Source: CAVSWT01 sp963746735 (GTDB lineage: Bacteria > Bacteroidota > Ignavibacteria > Ignavibacteriales > Ignavibacteriaceae). From it: a stretch of 64,000 bases of DNA. The position numbers and the translations under genes are program-made. Below the pieces are notes generated by a model. That model searched no databases, was not told where the DNA came from, and saw only the letters and a list, made by a program, of their open reading frames with translations. The stretch spans positions 93,292 through 157,291 of the forward strand of contig CAVVCO010000022.1 of NCBI GenBank assembly GCA_963746735.1, read 5' to 3'. Positions 9,282 through 19,069 of the stretch are shown here, piece by piece; within the stretch, counting starts at the first letter, position 1; each line of letters begins with the position of its first letter.

Positions 9282-10886
9282 ATGGCTAAGAATTCAAAAA
9301 ATAGTAATTCTATAACCATTAACAACCTGCATACTCATCCAACTTATAAATGGTGGGTGCTTTCTGTTGTGATGGTTGGAACTTTTATGGCCGTGTTGGA
9401 TGCCACTATTGTTAACGTCGGGTTATCAAAAATGATGGCTGGTTTTGGAACAAGTGTAGATAAAATCGAATGGGTGCTGACAGCTTATCTTCTGGTATTT
9501 GCGGTAGTTCTTCCTTCTTCCGGGTGGATTGCTGATCACTTTGGTTATAAGCGTTCTTACTTTTTAGGCTTATTTTTATTTACACTTGGTTCACTGCTTT
9601 GCAGTTTATCTCCAAATGAAAATGTTCTAATTATTATGCGTGTAATTCAAGGAGCAGGTGCAGGGTTTATAATGCCGGTGGGTATGGCAATAGTCACTAG
9701 AGAATTTCCCCCTGAACAACGAGGAATGGCTTTAGGTTTTTGGGGAGTTGCAGCAGCAGCTTCAATTTCTTTAGGGCCGATGGTTGGTGGTTACCTAATT
9801 GATAGTTTTAGCTGGCATGCTATATTTGATGTAAATGTTCCGGTAGGAATAATTGCATTAATTGCTACCTTAGTAATTTTAAGAGAATATAAAACTGAAC
9901 ATGCCAGGTCATTCGATTTTATTGGTTTTATTTCGATGACATTGTTTTTGGTTTTTCTTTTGCTTGCTTTATCAGATGGAAATGCAGCATGGAATACCGG
10001 CGGCTGGACATCAAATTTTATTTTATCATGTTTTGCTATTTCTTTTGTCAGTTTTGTAATTTTTATGACTGCCGAACTTACCGTTAAGCACCCAATAATA
10101 GATCTTCGAATTTTGAAGAACAGAAATTTTGGGATGGCAAATATAATGCTGTTTATTTTTGGATTAGCTTTTTTTGGAAATTCATTTTTACTTCCTCTCT
10201 ACTTGCAGAACTCACTTAATTATACTGCGTTGCAAGCTGGACTCGTATTTTTTCCTGTCGGTATAATTCAAGCAATCATGTCCCCTATTGCCGGATGGAT
10301 GACAGATAAATTGAATCCTAAAATTCCAATTTTCATTGGAATTGTGTTGACATTTTTCAGCATGTATTTGTATAAAGATTTGTCTTTAACAACTGAACAT
10401 GGGGCAATAATGCTGCCTTTAATTATTAGAGGTTTTGGACTTGGTTTTATGTTTATACCTCTAAGTACAATTGCATTGAATGATATTCCAAAACAAAAGA
10501 TGGCCCAAGCAACAGGATTGTTTAACACAATTAGGCAGGTTGGAGGAAGTTTCGGAGTTGCAATTTTAGGCACACTTTTAACACGACGTGTTATTTATCA
10601 TACCCAAACATTTGGACAAGCAGTTGATTCCAACTCAGATATTTTTAAGCATACAATTTATGGAATGAGAAATTTCATTCAGCAATCAGTTGGCGGAACC
10701 GGAAATGAATTGATGATAAAAGCCAAAGCATTAATTCTTCAGAATGTAGTTGGTCAAGCATTCATCCAAGGAATTAATGATGACTTTTTAGTAGGATCAT
10801 TGATAACTCTTTTCATTTTAATTCCTTTAGTATTTCTCCGCTATCATAAAAAGAAAACTGGAGAAAAAGTTGAACTTATGGACTAA
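9282..10886 (+). CDS. EmrB/QacA-type DHA2 multidrug MFS transporter
   Basis: 534 residues with 14 predicted transmembrane segments, the DHA2 topology. Recognisable motifs are 'MAVLDATIVNVGLSKM' in the first helix (motif D1), 'GWIADHFGYKRSYFLGL' (motif A) and 'RVIQGAGAGFIMPVGMA' (motif B and C region). It is a proton-driven exporter for lipophilic drugs or other toxic compounds. It works with the preceding membrane fusion protein, whose stop is three bases upstream, and the following outer-membrane factor. There is an obvious link to the TetR regulator at the head of the operon. No defect is seen in the frame. Confidence 0.93.
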   Translation: MAKNSKNSNSITINNLHTHPTYKWWVLSVVMVGTFMAVLDATIVNVGLSKMMAGFGTSVDKIEWVLTAYLLVFAVVLPSSGWIADHFGYKRSYFLGLFLFTLGSLLCSLSPNENVLIIMRVIQGAGAGFIMPVGMAIVTREFPPEQRGMALGFWGVAAAASISLGPMVGGYLIDSFSWHAIFDVNVPVGIIALIATLVILREYKTEHARSFDFIGFISMTLFLVFLLLALSDGNAAWNTGGWTSNFILSCFAISFVSFVIFMTAELTVKHPIIDLRILKNRNFGMANIMLFIFGLAFFGNSFLLPLYLQNSLNYTALQAGLVFFPVGIIQAIMSPIAGWMTDKLNPKIPIFIGIVLTFFSMYLYKDLSLTTEHGAIMLPLIIRGFGLGFMFIPLSTIALNDIPKQKMAQATGLFNTIRQVGGSFGVAILGTLLTRRVIYHTQTFGQAVDSNSDIFKHTIYGMRNFIQQSVGGTGNELMIKAKALILQNVVGQAFIQGINDDFLVGSLITLFILIPLVFLRYHKKKTGEKVELMD

Positions 10887-10914
10887 TGTGATTTTTATTA
10901 ACGGAGCAAATTAT

Positions 10915-12222
10915 ATGAAATTCAAATATTTAATTTTATTATTTATTACAGTTAATTTAGTTGGAACACAGTGTATTGCACAGCAAAAAGAATCGAATAT
11001 ATTAACACTAAATGATGCGATTCAAAATGCTTTAACCAATCAGCCTTTGCTTAAACAAGCTGAAGAGCAAATCAATGCTGCCGAAGCAAGGATAAATCAA
11101 CAGAATAGTTATTTCTACCCTGAAGTTGAAGGTAATATATCTTATACCAGGATTGGCCCTATTCCAGCATTCAGTTTTGGAGGAGAGAATTTGGAATTAG
11201 CACCAAACAACAATTATGATTTCCATGTTTCGGCAAGAGAACTGCTTTATGATTTTGGGAAAAGAGATGCACTGATTGAGCTCGCTAAAAGCTACAAACT
11301 TTCTTCCGAAGATAAAATTTCATTGATAAAAAATAATCTAGCTTATCAAACCACAAAAGCATTCTATTCAGTTTTGTTTTTAGAAAAAAGTATTGATGTA
11401 AAAGATGAACAGATAAATAATTTGAATGCACATATTGAAATGACTTCAAAGAAAGTTCAAAGCGGAAGTGCAACGGATTATGATATACTAATTACTAAAG
11501 TAAAATTGGCAGCAGTTCAAAATCAAAAAATCGATATACAGAATGCTTTAACAAAAGCAAAAATTTATCTTAACAGTTTGATGGGCTGGAAAGATGGGAA
11601 AGAAATTTATCTTTCAGGTGATTTTAATGCAGACTCAACTTCATTCAGTTCGGATTCACTTTTGACCGAGGCTTATATTAAAAGGCCTGAAATGGTTCTT
11701 GCCAGGGATGCTGAAAAAAGTGCCGGATTGAGCAAGCAGCTTGTTTCTTTATCTGATAAGCCCATGTTAGGTTTATTTGCAAACTATGGTTTTAAAAATG
11801 GATACGAACCTAACATAGAAGTTTTAAGAGGAAATTGGGCTGCAGGAGTGAATGCAAAGATTCCAATTTTCGATGGGAATTTGAAAGACAGTAAAGTAGA
11901 AGAAGCAGAAGCAAATTTGAAAACAGCATCTGCTAAAATTCTGGAGCTTGAAAGAAATATTAAAATGGATGTACAGCAATCAGTTGCAGATTATAATTCT
12001 AATCTTAAAAAATTTAGAACTGCAAAGCTGCAAGTTGAACAGGCAAAACAAGCTGTTCAAAGAGCTGAGATTAGTTATCGTGATGGAGTAATAACAAATC
12101 TTGATTTAATTGATGCTGAAACTTCTTTATCTGAAGCAGAATTTCTGAGCTTAAAAGTTGCTTATGAAAATGTAGTTAACTTGTATTCAATAAAAATGTC
12201 TGTTGGAGAAGAAATAAAATAG
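10915..12222 (+). CDS. TolC-family outer-membrane efflux protein
   Basis: About 435 residues. An in-frame start 45 bases earlier lies inside the transporter gene, but the ATG at 10915 has a good ribosome-binding site (ACGGAG) and is directly followed by a signal peptide (FKYLILLFITVNLVGTQCIAQQ). The mature part has the two repeated halves of outer-membrane factors: 'LTLNDAIQNALTNQPLLKQAEEQINAAEARI' at the start and 'ISYRDGVITNLDLIDAETSLSEAE' near the end, with long Q/A/K-rich coiled coils between. It should form the trimeric exit duct for the EmrAB-like pump encoded just upstream. Confidence 0.9.
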   Translation: MKFKYLILLFITVNLVGTQCIAQQKESNILTLNDAIQNALTNQPLLKQAEEQINAAEARINQQNSYFYPEVEGNISYTRIGPIPAFSFGGENLELAPNNNYDFHVSARELLYDFGKRDALIELAKSYKLSSEDKISLIKNNLAYQTTKAFYSVLFLEKSIDVKDEQINNLNAHIEMTSKKVQSGSATDYDILITKVKLAAVQNQKIDIQNALTKAKIYLNSLMGWKDGKEIYLSGDFNADSTSFSSDSLLTEAYIKRPEMVLARDAEKSAGLSKQLVSLSDKPMLGLFANYGFKNGYEPNIEVLRGNWAAGVNAKIPIFDGNLKDSKVEEAEANLKTASAKILELERNIKMDVQQSVADYNSNLKKFRTAKLQVEQAKQAVQRAEISYRDGVITNLDLIDAETSLSEAEFLSLKVAYENVVNLYSIKMSVGEEIK

Positions 12223-12284
12223 TTCCCTTTGATTAAATGTAAGCCAAAATAAATTCTGAAATTATTGAGTTAAGATGTTAAATA

Positions 12285-13628
12285 ATGGCAAAAGAAAATA
12301 ACGAATCTTCTGGAAATTTATTAAGACGTTTCACAGCATTTAGAGCATTAAATCATAAAAACTTTAGACTTTATTTCGGCGGACAAGGTGTTTCAGTTGT
12401 TGGAACATGGGTTCAGAGAATTGCATTAACCTGGCTTGTATATCGTTTAACCAATTCAGCATTTTTACTTGGAGTCGTTGGATTCTCTGGACAAATTCCA
12501 TTACTAATAGTAACTCCATTTGCGGGCGTACTTGCTGATCGTCTCGACAAACATAAAATTCTTCTCTATACTCAAGCCCTTTCCATGGTTCAAGCCTTTG
12601 TGCTTGCAGCATTAGTATTAACGGATACAATTCAGGTTTGGGAAATTATTACACTTAGTGTTGTTCTAGGAGTATTCGATGCTATTGATATGCCGACCCG
12701 GCAATCTTTTATGGTAGAAATGGTTGGAAATAACCGTGAAGATTTAGGTAACGCAATTGCAATTAATTCGAGCATGGTGAATTCTGCACGACTAATCGGA
12801 CCTTCTATAGCAGGAATTTTAATTTCATTATTTGGTGAAGGATGGTGTTTTCTATTAAATGCAATCAGCTATATTGCCGTGATTGTTTCATTGTTAAAAA
12901 TGGAAGTTATTCATAAAAAAACTTCAACAAAAAAGAAAGATACTCTTGTAGAATTAAAAGAAGGCATTCAATACGCATTTGGATTTACTCCAATAAAAAC
13001 AATACTTATTCTTTTAGCCGTTGTCAGTTTTATGGGAACTCCTATTAGAATTTTGGCTCCGGTTTTTGTTAAACAATTTTTTCATGGAGGGGCCGATCTT
13101 TTTGGATTTTTAATGGGTGCATCGGGGCTTGGGGCGTTAACTGGTGCAGTTATTTTAATGAATAGAAAAAGTGTTTTAGGACTTGGTAAACTTATAACTT
13201 ATTCCGTTTTCATATTTGGAATCGGGCTAATAGCTTTCGCATTTTCACATATTTTAGTCTTATCATTAATTTTTATGTTTATGACAGGAATAGGAATGAT
13301 GATTCAACTTGCGGGAAGTAATACAATGCTGCAGACCATAGTCGAAAATGATAAACGCGGTAGAGTAATGAGTCTTTACGCAATGGCATTTAGAGGAGTG
13401 GCTCCGTTCGGAAGTTTATTAGCAGGTATGGCTGCTGGATTAATTGGTGCGTCTTTAACTTTAGTAATTGGCGGAGTTTTTTGTTTAGCTGGTGGTTTGT
13501 ATTTTTTAGTTAATCTTCCTAAAATGAGAGTGCTCATAAGGCCTATTTACACAAAACTAGGAATCATACCGGAGGCATTGCAAGGAGTTGAAACTGCAAC
13601 AAGTTTATCTTATGAAGAAAAAGGTTAA
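12285..13628 (+). CDS. MFS transporter, EntS-like (DHA3 type)
   Basis: 447 residues with about 12 transmembrane helices. Motifs include 'NFRLYFGGQGVSVVGTWVQRIALTWLVYRLT' near the start, 'PFAGVLADRLDKHKILL' (motif A) and 'DAIDMPTRQSF', a combination typical of MFS_3/EntS-like exporters. The gene lies 62 bases downstream of the TolC-like gene in the same direction and probably belongs to the same regulon. The substrate is not predictable; relatives export siderophores or macrolides. The reading frame is intact. Confidence 0.88.
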   Translation: MAKENNESSGNLLRRFTAFRALNHKNFRLYFGGQGVSVVGTWVQRIALTWLVYRLTNSAFLLGVVGFSGQIPLLIVTPFAGVLADRLDKHKILLYTQALSMVQAFVLAALVLTDTIQVWEIITLSVVLGVFDAIDMPTRQSFMVEMVGNNREDLGNAIAINSSMVNSARLIGPSIAGILISLFGEGWCFLLNAISYIAVIVSLLKMEVIHKKTSTKKKDTLVELKEGIQYAFGFTPIKTILILLAVVSFMGTPIRILAPVFVKQFFHGGADLFGFLMGASGLGALTGAVILMNRKSVLGLGKLITYSVFIFGIGLIAFAFSHILVLSLIFMFMTGIGMMIQLAGSNTMLQTIVENDKRGRVMSLYAMAFRGVAPFGSLLAGMAAGLIGASLTLVIGGVFCLAGGLYFLVNLPKMRVLIRPIYTKLGIIPEALQGVETATSLSYEEKG

Positions 13629-13803
13629 ATGTTTTTCTTATATAGTGAATTTGACATGAGTTTATTTTTCATTTGAAGCTAAATCAAAACTCACTTAAAT
13701 TTATTGTGAATGTTTATTAGCTCAATGAAGTAACATAAGTTTTTTAGAGCAAGTTCATTTATTATGCAAATATATATTTTCAAAAAAATAACTGAGTAAA
13801 AAT

Positions 13804-14444
13804 TTGTTTCAAACTTTAAAATCAACACCCGCTGTTTCAATTATTCTTACTGTATACAATAGAGCAGCATACCTAAATCGCTGCATTGATTCAGTTTTAA
13901 ATCAAACCTTTAATGACTGGGAATTAATTGCTATTGACGATGGAAGCACAGATAATTCTTTAGACATTTTAAAAGAATATGATATAATTTCTGAAAAAAT
14001 ATCAGTCATTTCACAACCGAATATGAAACTGCCATTAAGTAGAAATAAAGGGATTAAACTTTCAAATGGGAAAAACATAACTTTTATCGATAGTGATGAT
14101 CGTTATGAAAAGGACCATCTCTCAAAAAGAATATCATTCATGAAAAAAAATCCCGATATAGATTTGATTTATGGCGGAGTAAAAATTATTGGGGATGAAT
14201 ATGTAAGAGATAAAAATAATCCTTCCAAATTTATTCATTTATCTAAATGTACTATTGGCGCAACTTTTTTTGGTAAAAGAAATGTCTTCACTGAACTAAA
14301 TGGATTTAAAAATTTACATACAGTGAGGACAGTGAATTTTTGACCAGGGCATAAGCCAAGTTCAAAGTTAATGAAGTAGATTTTAAAACATACATCTATC
14401 ATAGAGATGTAGTTGATAGTATAACAAACACATACTCACCATAA
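13804..14444 (+). pseudogene. GT2-family glycosyltransferase, short and frameshifted
   Basis: The frame opens at a TTG without a strong ribosome-binding site. Residues about 10-110 are a clear GT-A domain: 'VSIILTVYNRAAYLNRCIDSVLNQTF', 'IAIDDGSTDNS' and the metal-binding 'FIDSDD'. Near 14320 the frame breaks; homologous-looking sequence ('YSEDSEF') continues in another frame, breaks again near 14345, and runs as 'KFKVNEVDFKTYIYHRD' to a stop at 14442-14444. The reconstructed protein is about 212 residues, shorter than most GT2 enzymes, and lacks the usual C-terminal extension. It may be a truncated gene or an assembly-damaged small enzyme. It sits alone between the efflux operon and a convergent T9SS protein. 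Confidence 0.65.
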
Positions 14445-14486
14445 ATAATTCTGAATTATCTTTTAATGAAATATTTTTAGATGTTA

Positions 14487-16631
14487 TTACCTCATTAAAA
14501 TCAGTTTTTTTGTCTCAATAAAATTACCTGCTTTAAGCTGATAGAAATAAACTCCGCTGGATAAATTAGAAGCATTCCAATTTTCTGAGTGAAATCCAGC
14601 TGTTAATTCTTTTGAAACAAGTATTGAAACCTCTCTTCCTATAACATCAAAAACTTTCAAAGTAACATATGTTGTTGTCGGAAGGCTAAATGATATAGTT
14701 GTGCTGGGATTGAATGGATTCGGATAATTCTGATTTAAAACAAAATTATCCGGTAATTTATTATCTGTTCGTTCAACATCCGTAATCATTTCAGACAAAG
14801 ATCTTTTCCAAACCGATCCGCCTAATAAACCCGTAAAATTTCCAGATAGTAGTTCATTATCTTTTATTGCAAGTGCGCCAATATATTTATTTTGGCCACC
14901 GGGCAAACCATCGCTAACATCTGTCCAGTTCCCTCTATTATCTGTAGAAAGAAACACACCTCCGGCTGTACCAGCAAAAATATTGGACCCACTAAAGGCA
15001 AAAGAATAGACATGACGGTTCGATAAACCATTATTTATTTGGGACCAACTTTTGCCATTATCGGAAGTTAAAAAAATACCATCCCCAAATGTTCCTACAT
15101 ACAAATTAGAATCAATTACTCCGAATGCTCTAATATCCCAGACTATAGGTTTATTTAAATAATTTAGCCTATTCCAATTGGAACCGTAATCAGAAGAAAA
15201 CCAAAATCCCCCATCTGTTCCTGCAAAAAGATTTTCATCTTTCAGAACCAAAGTGTGCACACTTCCATTAGTGCTTGTAAGACTTTGACTCACATATGTC
15301 CAATCAATTGCATTTACAGATGAACGGAAAACACCTCCTGCCGGAACTGTTCCTGCGACACCTGCAAAAATATAATTTCCATTTGTAGTAAGCGACCAAA
15401 CATTTTGATTAATTGGTAAATTTGTGTTATGCGCGAACCAATTTGTACCATTGTCTGTAGAACTATAGATGTTTCCTTCTTCGCCATTTGAATATAAAGC
15501 CGATGCAAATAGATTTGAGCCGTTCTTTACCAAAGAGCTAATGTGGGGATTAATAATTCCTTTATTTACAGCTTCCCAGCTTACGCCATTATCTGTTGAG
15601 CGAAATATGCCATTATTAGCAGTGCCGGTAAATATATCTGAACCATTAATTAAAATAGTTTTAATGCTTAATCCTGTAAAACCAAGATTAGCTGAGCTCC
15701 AACTGCTGCCATTATCTGAAGAACGAAATACACCTCCATCAGTTCCAGCAAAAAGATATGAACCATTTTCAGTCAGAGATTTGATATTTAAATTATCCAA
15801 TCCATTGTTTACCACTGCCCAATTACTACCATCATCAGTGGATCGAACTACACCTCCACTTGTTCCGGCAAAAATATTACTGCCACTTACGACAAAAGAG
15901 CTAACATTTCTTATATTGGCTGAATCGGGTTCAATCCAGTTTTGTCCGAAATCTGTTGATTTATAAATTCCATAAACAAAACCATTTCCATAGTAGGATG
16001 TCCCGGCATAAAGATTTGTATTGCTTATCGCCAGGGCATTAACATTAGTATTTGTTAAACCATTATTTATTTCTGCCCACAGATCTCCATCAGTAACCGT
16101 AACATAGGTCCCACCAACTGCTCCTCCTGAAGTTCCTATTACAAGACTTATACCATTTGTTGTAAATGATGAGATTGGAAGTACAAAATTGGTGGGTAAT
16201 CCAAAGCTCGCATCTGTCCAGTTATCACCTTCATCGGTAGATCGATAGACGTGATTATTAGAACCAGCAAAAATATTCGGCCCTCTGACCCCAAGGGAAT
16301 GAATACTTGCCCCAGAAAAAACATTACTCCAGTTTGCTCCATTATCTGTGGATCGAAAAACACCATCATTGTTCCCAGTAAAAATTTTATTGTCAAGTAC
16401 TATAAAAGAAGTTGGATAAAATGAGTTATCCGTCAAGGCCCAACTATCGCCATTGTTTGATGAAATGAATAATCCTTTATCTGTTCCTGCAAAAACGTAA
16501 GAACCATTTGTGGCAAGAGCATAAATAATATTAGCGGAAGGCCCGCTTGTCTGAACCCATTGAGCAAATAGTGGATTAGAAATAGTGCACACAGAATACA
16601 GTAATATAATCGATCTGAAAAAGACTTTCAT
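14487..16631 (-). CDS. YCF48/BNR-repeat beta-propeller surface protein with T9SS sorting domain
   Basis: 714 residues. The signal peptide ends near 'LFAQ'. Residues about 25-610 contain roughly a dozen copies of a unit of 40-45 residues: 'NIFAGT.GGVFRSTDNG..W...N.GL', the YCF48/sialidase (BNR Asp-box) pattern SxDxGxxW. These fold as one or two beta-propellers. The last 85 residues are a T9SS type A domain ('NQNYPNPFNPSTTISFSLP' and a terminal 'ETKKLILMR'). It is therefore likely displayed on the surface or released. In this phylum such proteins are common and poorly characterised; no enzyme activity can be claimed. The repeats also produce several antisense open frames, which are shadows. Confidence 0.88.
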   Translation of the reverse strand: MKVFFRSIILLYSVCTISNPLFAQWVQTSGPSANIIYALATNGSYVFAGTDKGLFISSNNGDSWALTDNSFYPTSFIVLDNKIFTGNNDGVFRSTDNGANWSNVFSGASIHSLGVRGPNIFAGSNNHVYRSTDEGDNWTDASFGLPTNFVLPISSFTTNGISLVIGTSGGAVGGTYVTVTDGDLWAEINNGLTNTNVNALAISNTNLYAGTSYYGNGFVYGIYKSTDFGQNWIEPDSANIRNVSSFVVSGSNIFAGTSGGVVRSTDDGSNWAVVNNGLDNLNIKSLTENGSYLFAGTDGGVFRSSDNGSSWSSANLGFTGLSIKTILINGSDIFTGTANNGIFRSTDNGVSWEAVNKGIINPHISSLVKNGSNLFASALYSNGEEGNIYSSTDNGTNWFAHNTNLPINQNVWSLTTNGNYIFAGVAGTVPAGGVFRSSVNAIDWTYVSQSLTSTNGSVHTLVLKDENLFAGTDGGFWFSSDYGSNWNRLNYLNKPIVWDIRAFGVIDSNLYVGTFGDGIFLTSDNGKSWSQINNGLSNRHVYSFAFSGSNIFAGTAGGVFLSTDNRGNWTDVSDGLPGGQNKYIGALAIKDNELLSGNFTGLLGGSVWKRSLSEMITDVERTDNKLPDNFVLNQNYPNPFNPSTTISFSLPTTTYVTLKVFDVIGREVSILVSKELTAGFHSENWNASNLSSGVYFYQLKAGNFIETKKLILMR

Positions 16632-16734
16632 AATTTTTCTTCCTTTTTACGAATTTTTGTTGGGAAACTAGGGCTGACAATATTCTGTGGGCAATATTGT
16701 GTTTTTGATCGAAATAAATTTGCAAATAAAATTT

Positions 16735-16774
16735 AATTAATCAATAATGCATTTGTTCTATTTATTGATTAATT
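16735..16774. terminator. 13-bp perfect inverted repeat (terminator or operator)
   Basis: AATTAATCAATAA and its exact complement are separated by 14 bases. The repeat lies 104 bases upstream of the YCF48-repeat gene start and downstream of the leftward lipoprotein gene. The AT-only stem makes it a weak terminator; it could equally be a regulator binding site. The 346-base gap here otherwise shows no gene. Confidence 0.35.
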
Positions 16775-16869
16775 CATCCCGGTCTAAAAATAAATTGTTA
16801 ATAATTGTTTCATAATTCTGATTTGCCATTTATTCGAAGGAATGGAAATTAATTTATATTTTATTTAAC

Positions 16870-16901
16870 TGAGCAGATGTAATTTTAATTAAATCTGCTC
16901 A
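16870..16901 (-). terminator. Probable terminator of the haem-motif lipoprotein gene
   Basis: TGAGCAGAT and ATCTGCTCA form a perfect 9-bp stem with a 14-base AT loop, 77 bases downstream of the leftward gene's stop codon. The U-tract is imperfect. Confidence 0.5.
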
Positions 16902-16977
16902 ATAACTAGACAATGAATTCGTATGAAAATTGAATAACCTTTATTATACTATTTAAATTAGTACTCAAGTTCCTTCT

Positions 16978-18723
16978 TCAAAATAATGGAACTGTTTCTG
17001 AAAACACATGACTAACATCCGTAGTGTTTGTAGTATGGCATCCAAAACAATTACCACCCTGTGTAAATGTTTCCATAGTTGTGTTTGACAAAATATTAGT
17101 CCCTACCTGGCTGGAAGGTGGGCTAGCACCAAATATTGTCCATGTAGTTCCGGTTTGAATATAATTTCTTCTTATATCATTAGGGTCTAACAAAGAGCGC
17201 ACAGTATTATTAATAGCAATAACTTCAGCATTGCCGCCGGCATTATTTCCATTTAATCCCCAGGGCATCGTTCTAAGTACATCGCTCGGCCCTATTGATT
17301 GACCAGGCCTTGGGTGAATATGATCACCAACCATTACCATTCGTGATACATTAAATGGGCCTGTTGAGCCATTAGAACAAAAAACCCAATTGCCACTTGT
17401 GTTTTGAGGAATATTGTTAGTTCCACTTGAAGTTGTATAAGAATACTCCGCTGTCGGATCATTACTGACATGTTCAAAAGTTGCCCAGAGCATTTCCGGA
17501 TGCCCATGATGAACGCTGTTAGCCGGGTTGGTAGAGCCAGTGCTTCCAACTACATGTATTCCTACCATTGCCAGTTCCACTGTTTTCGTTCCGTTGGGAA
17601 CCCAATCATTAGGATTAGATTTATCATAAGTTGGAACTATGGCTTTCATCTTAATAAATTTATCTGCGTCCGGTAAACCTGCCGCTTCAACCCATGAAGA
17701 TTTTATTTCTATAGCTAAAGCCATTGAATCTATTACGGGTGATCTTCCATGAGCAGATGCAAAAGTTGTAACAGCATTTAAATCAGATTGAGTTAAAGGA
17801 AAATGAATTGGCGATGGAAAAGGAACCGTTGTGCCCTGCATCGTTCTAAAAAGCATATAAACATTATTAACTGTAATTGAATAATAAACTAAAGAACCAT
17901 TCTGAGCCATCAAAACACTGCCGTCTGCTTGTCCTTGTTCTACTTCATGAAAATTTCCAAATAAATCTAGGAAGAATATATTTTTATCAAATGTAATTTT
18001 TTGTACAAGAGAACTTCTATCAAAGTTTTCAAACCCTCGCATCTTTCTAATAAAAGGTAACGTTGCTGTATCCTTCTTAGCTTGAAGTATTGCTCGCGGC
18101 CCTTCAATTGTTTTCCCATTTGTATCAAAGAATGTTGGCTGTCTATTATCATTTAATTTTACATTCCCAATTTCAACTTCATTACCGTCTTTATCTAAAA
18201 CTAATTGTTTACCATTAGGCCCTAAAACCGGTGGAATAATTTCTAATATCCTTAGAGATTTCTTTTCCATAATTACGTTTAGATCAAGTAAGCCTTTTTG
18301 AGCCGTACGAAGATTAAATGCTCTAATTAGTCCGGGTTTGTGAGGTAAAAAATGCCTATGGTTACTCCCATCTGGAAGTGATACATCAAAAAATACAGGT
18401 GAATTCATAACAAGGCCGTTACCTCCATATCTAGAGGGAGCAGGAGAAGTCAGCCATAAAAACATTTGCTCCGACCATTTATAAAAGCTGCAATTGGGTA
18501 TATCAGGGAACAAAACACTATTAGCAGGTTTAACAGCACCATTGAGTGAAACACTCCCTGATTCAAACCAGGTATTAAATTCAGAAGCTGTTAAAGCATT
18601 TACACAGTTTCCTGCAGCATCGTTCGGCAATTGCTGTTGAGAGAATTGACAACCTCCGGCAAACAAAGTAAAAATTACAACTATAGTTTGAATAAAGTTG
18701 TAATTACTTTTTTTGTTAATCAT
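16978..18723 (-). CDS. Uncharacterised lipoprotein with a C-terminal single c-type haem motif
   Basis: 581 residues. The lipobox 'LFAGGC' gives Cys25. The body contains no family I recognise. It is rich in W, P and N ('FYKWSEQMFLWLTSPAPSRYGG', 'HRHFLPHKPGLIRAFNLRTAQKG') and has several conserved-looking His-rich patches ('HHGHPEMLWATFEH', 'GDHIHPRPGQS'). Near the end is one CxxCH motif (C559-F-G-C562-H563) followed by 18 residues, predicted to bind one covalent haem. A surface- or periplasm-anchored redox or binding protein is plausible. It lies upstream of the YCF48-repeat gene and downstream of the C39-like gene on the same strand, with gaps of over 300 bases on both sides, so it is likely monocistronic. 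The start has a strong AGGAGG-like site (AAAAGGAGGTTCCT). Confidence 0.65.
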   Translation of the reverse strand: MINKKSNYNFIQTIVVIFTLFAGGCQFSQQQLPNDAAGNCVNALTASEFNTWFESGSVSLNGAVKPANSVLFPDIPNCSFYKWSEQMFLWLTSPAPSRYGGNGLVMNSPVFFDVSLPDGSNHRHFLPHKPGLIRAFNLRTAQKGLLDLNVIMEKKSLRILEIIPPVLGPNGKQLVLDKDGNEVEIGNVKLNDNRQPTFFDTNGKTIEGPRAILQAKKDTATLPFIRKMRGFENFDRSSLVQKITFDKNIFFLDLFGNFHEVEQGQADGSVLMAQNGSLVYYSITVNNVYMLFRTMQGTTVPFPSPIHFPLTQSDLNAVTTFASAHGRSPVIDSMALAIEIKSSWVEAAGLPDADKFIKMKAIVPTYDKSNPNDWVPNGTKTVELAMVGIHVVGSTGSTNPANSVHHGHPEMLWATFEHVSNDPTAEYSYTTSSGTNNIPQNTSGNWVFCSNGSTGPFNVSRMVMVGDHIHPRPGQSIGPSDVLRTMPWGLNGNNAGGNAEVIAINNTVRSLLDPNDIRRNYIQTGTTWTIFGASPPSSQVGTNILSNTTMETFTQGGNCFGCHTTNTTDVSHVFSETVPLF

Positions 18724-18803
18724 AGGAACCTCCTTTTATGTTATTGGTTACTAATCGAATTACATCGTAAATAATGTTTTACATAACAAACAAAAGAGAC
18801 ACT

Positions 18804-18836
18804 CTTTTACAAAATGAATATTTCATTTCGTAAAAG
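18804..18836 (-). terminator. Hairpin in the 346-base gap, possible terminator
   Basis: CTTTTAC and GTAAAAG arms extend inward through an imperfect AAATGA/TCATTT stem. Read leftward, the stem is followed by a T-rich run, which fits termination of the C39-like gene that ends 234 bases upstream. Nothing else is visible in the gap 18724-19069. Confidence 0.4.
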
Positions 18837-19069
18837 GAATAATTCCGGAAAAGAGAAATCTATTTTATTTTAATTGGCCGACTGGAATTTTTAGAGAAAG
18901 AATAGAAATGTGAATGTCAACTGAATACTAATTTAACCTTGATGAATCTATAATCAATAGTTAATATGTACTAATATTTATTAATCAGCGTTTTAATAAA
19001 AAAAAATAATTAACTAAATAGAGATTGTGATTAATAACACTTATCAAATTTTAATTCAATTACCAACTG

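Noticed and set aside
10870..10914. Upstream in-frame start for the TolC-like gene inside the transporter gene
   Set aside because: It would put extra residues before the signal peptide; the ATG at 10915 has a clear ribosome-binding site.
15469..15966. 165-codon rightward open frame within the YCF48-repeat gene
   Set aside because: It is antisense to a well supported repeat protein, and its openness follows from the repeat composition.
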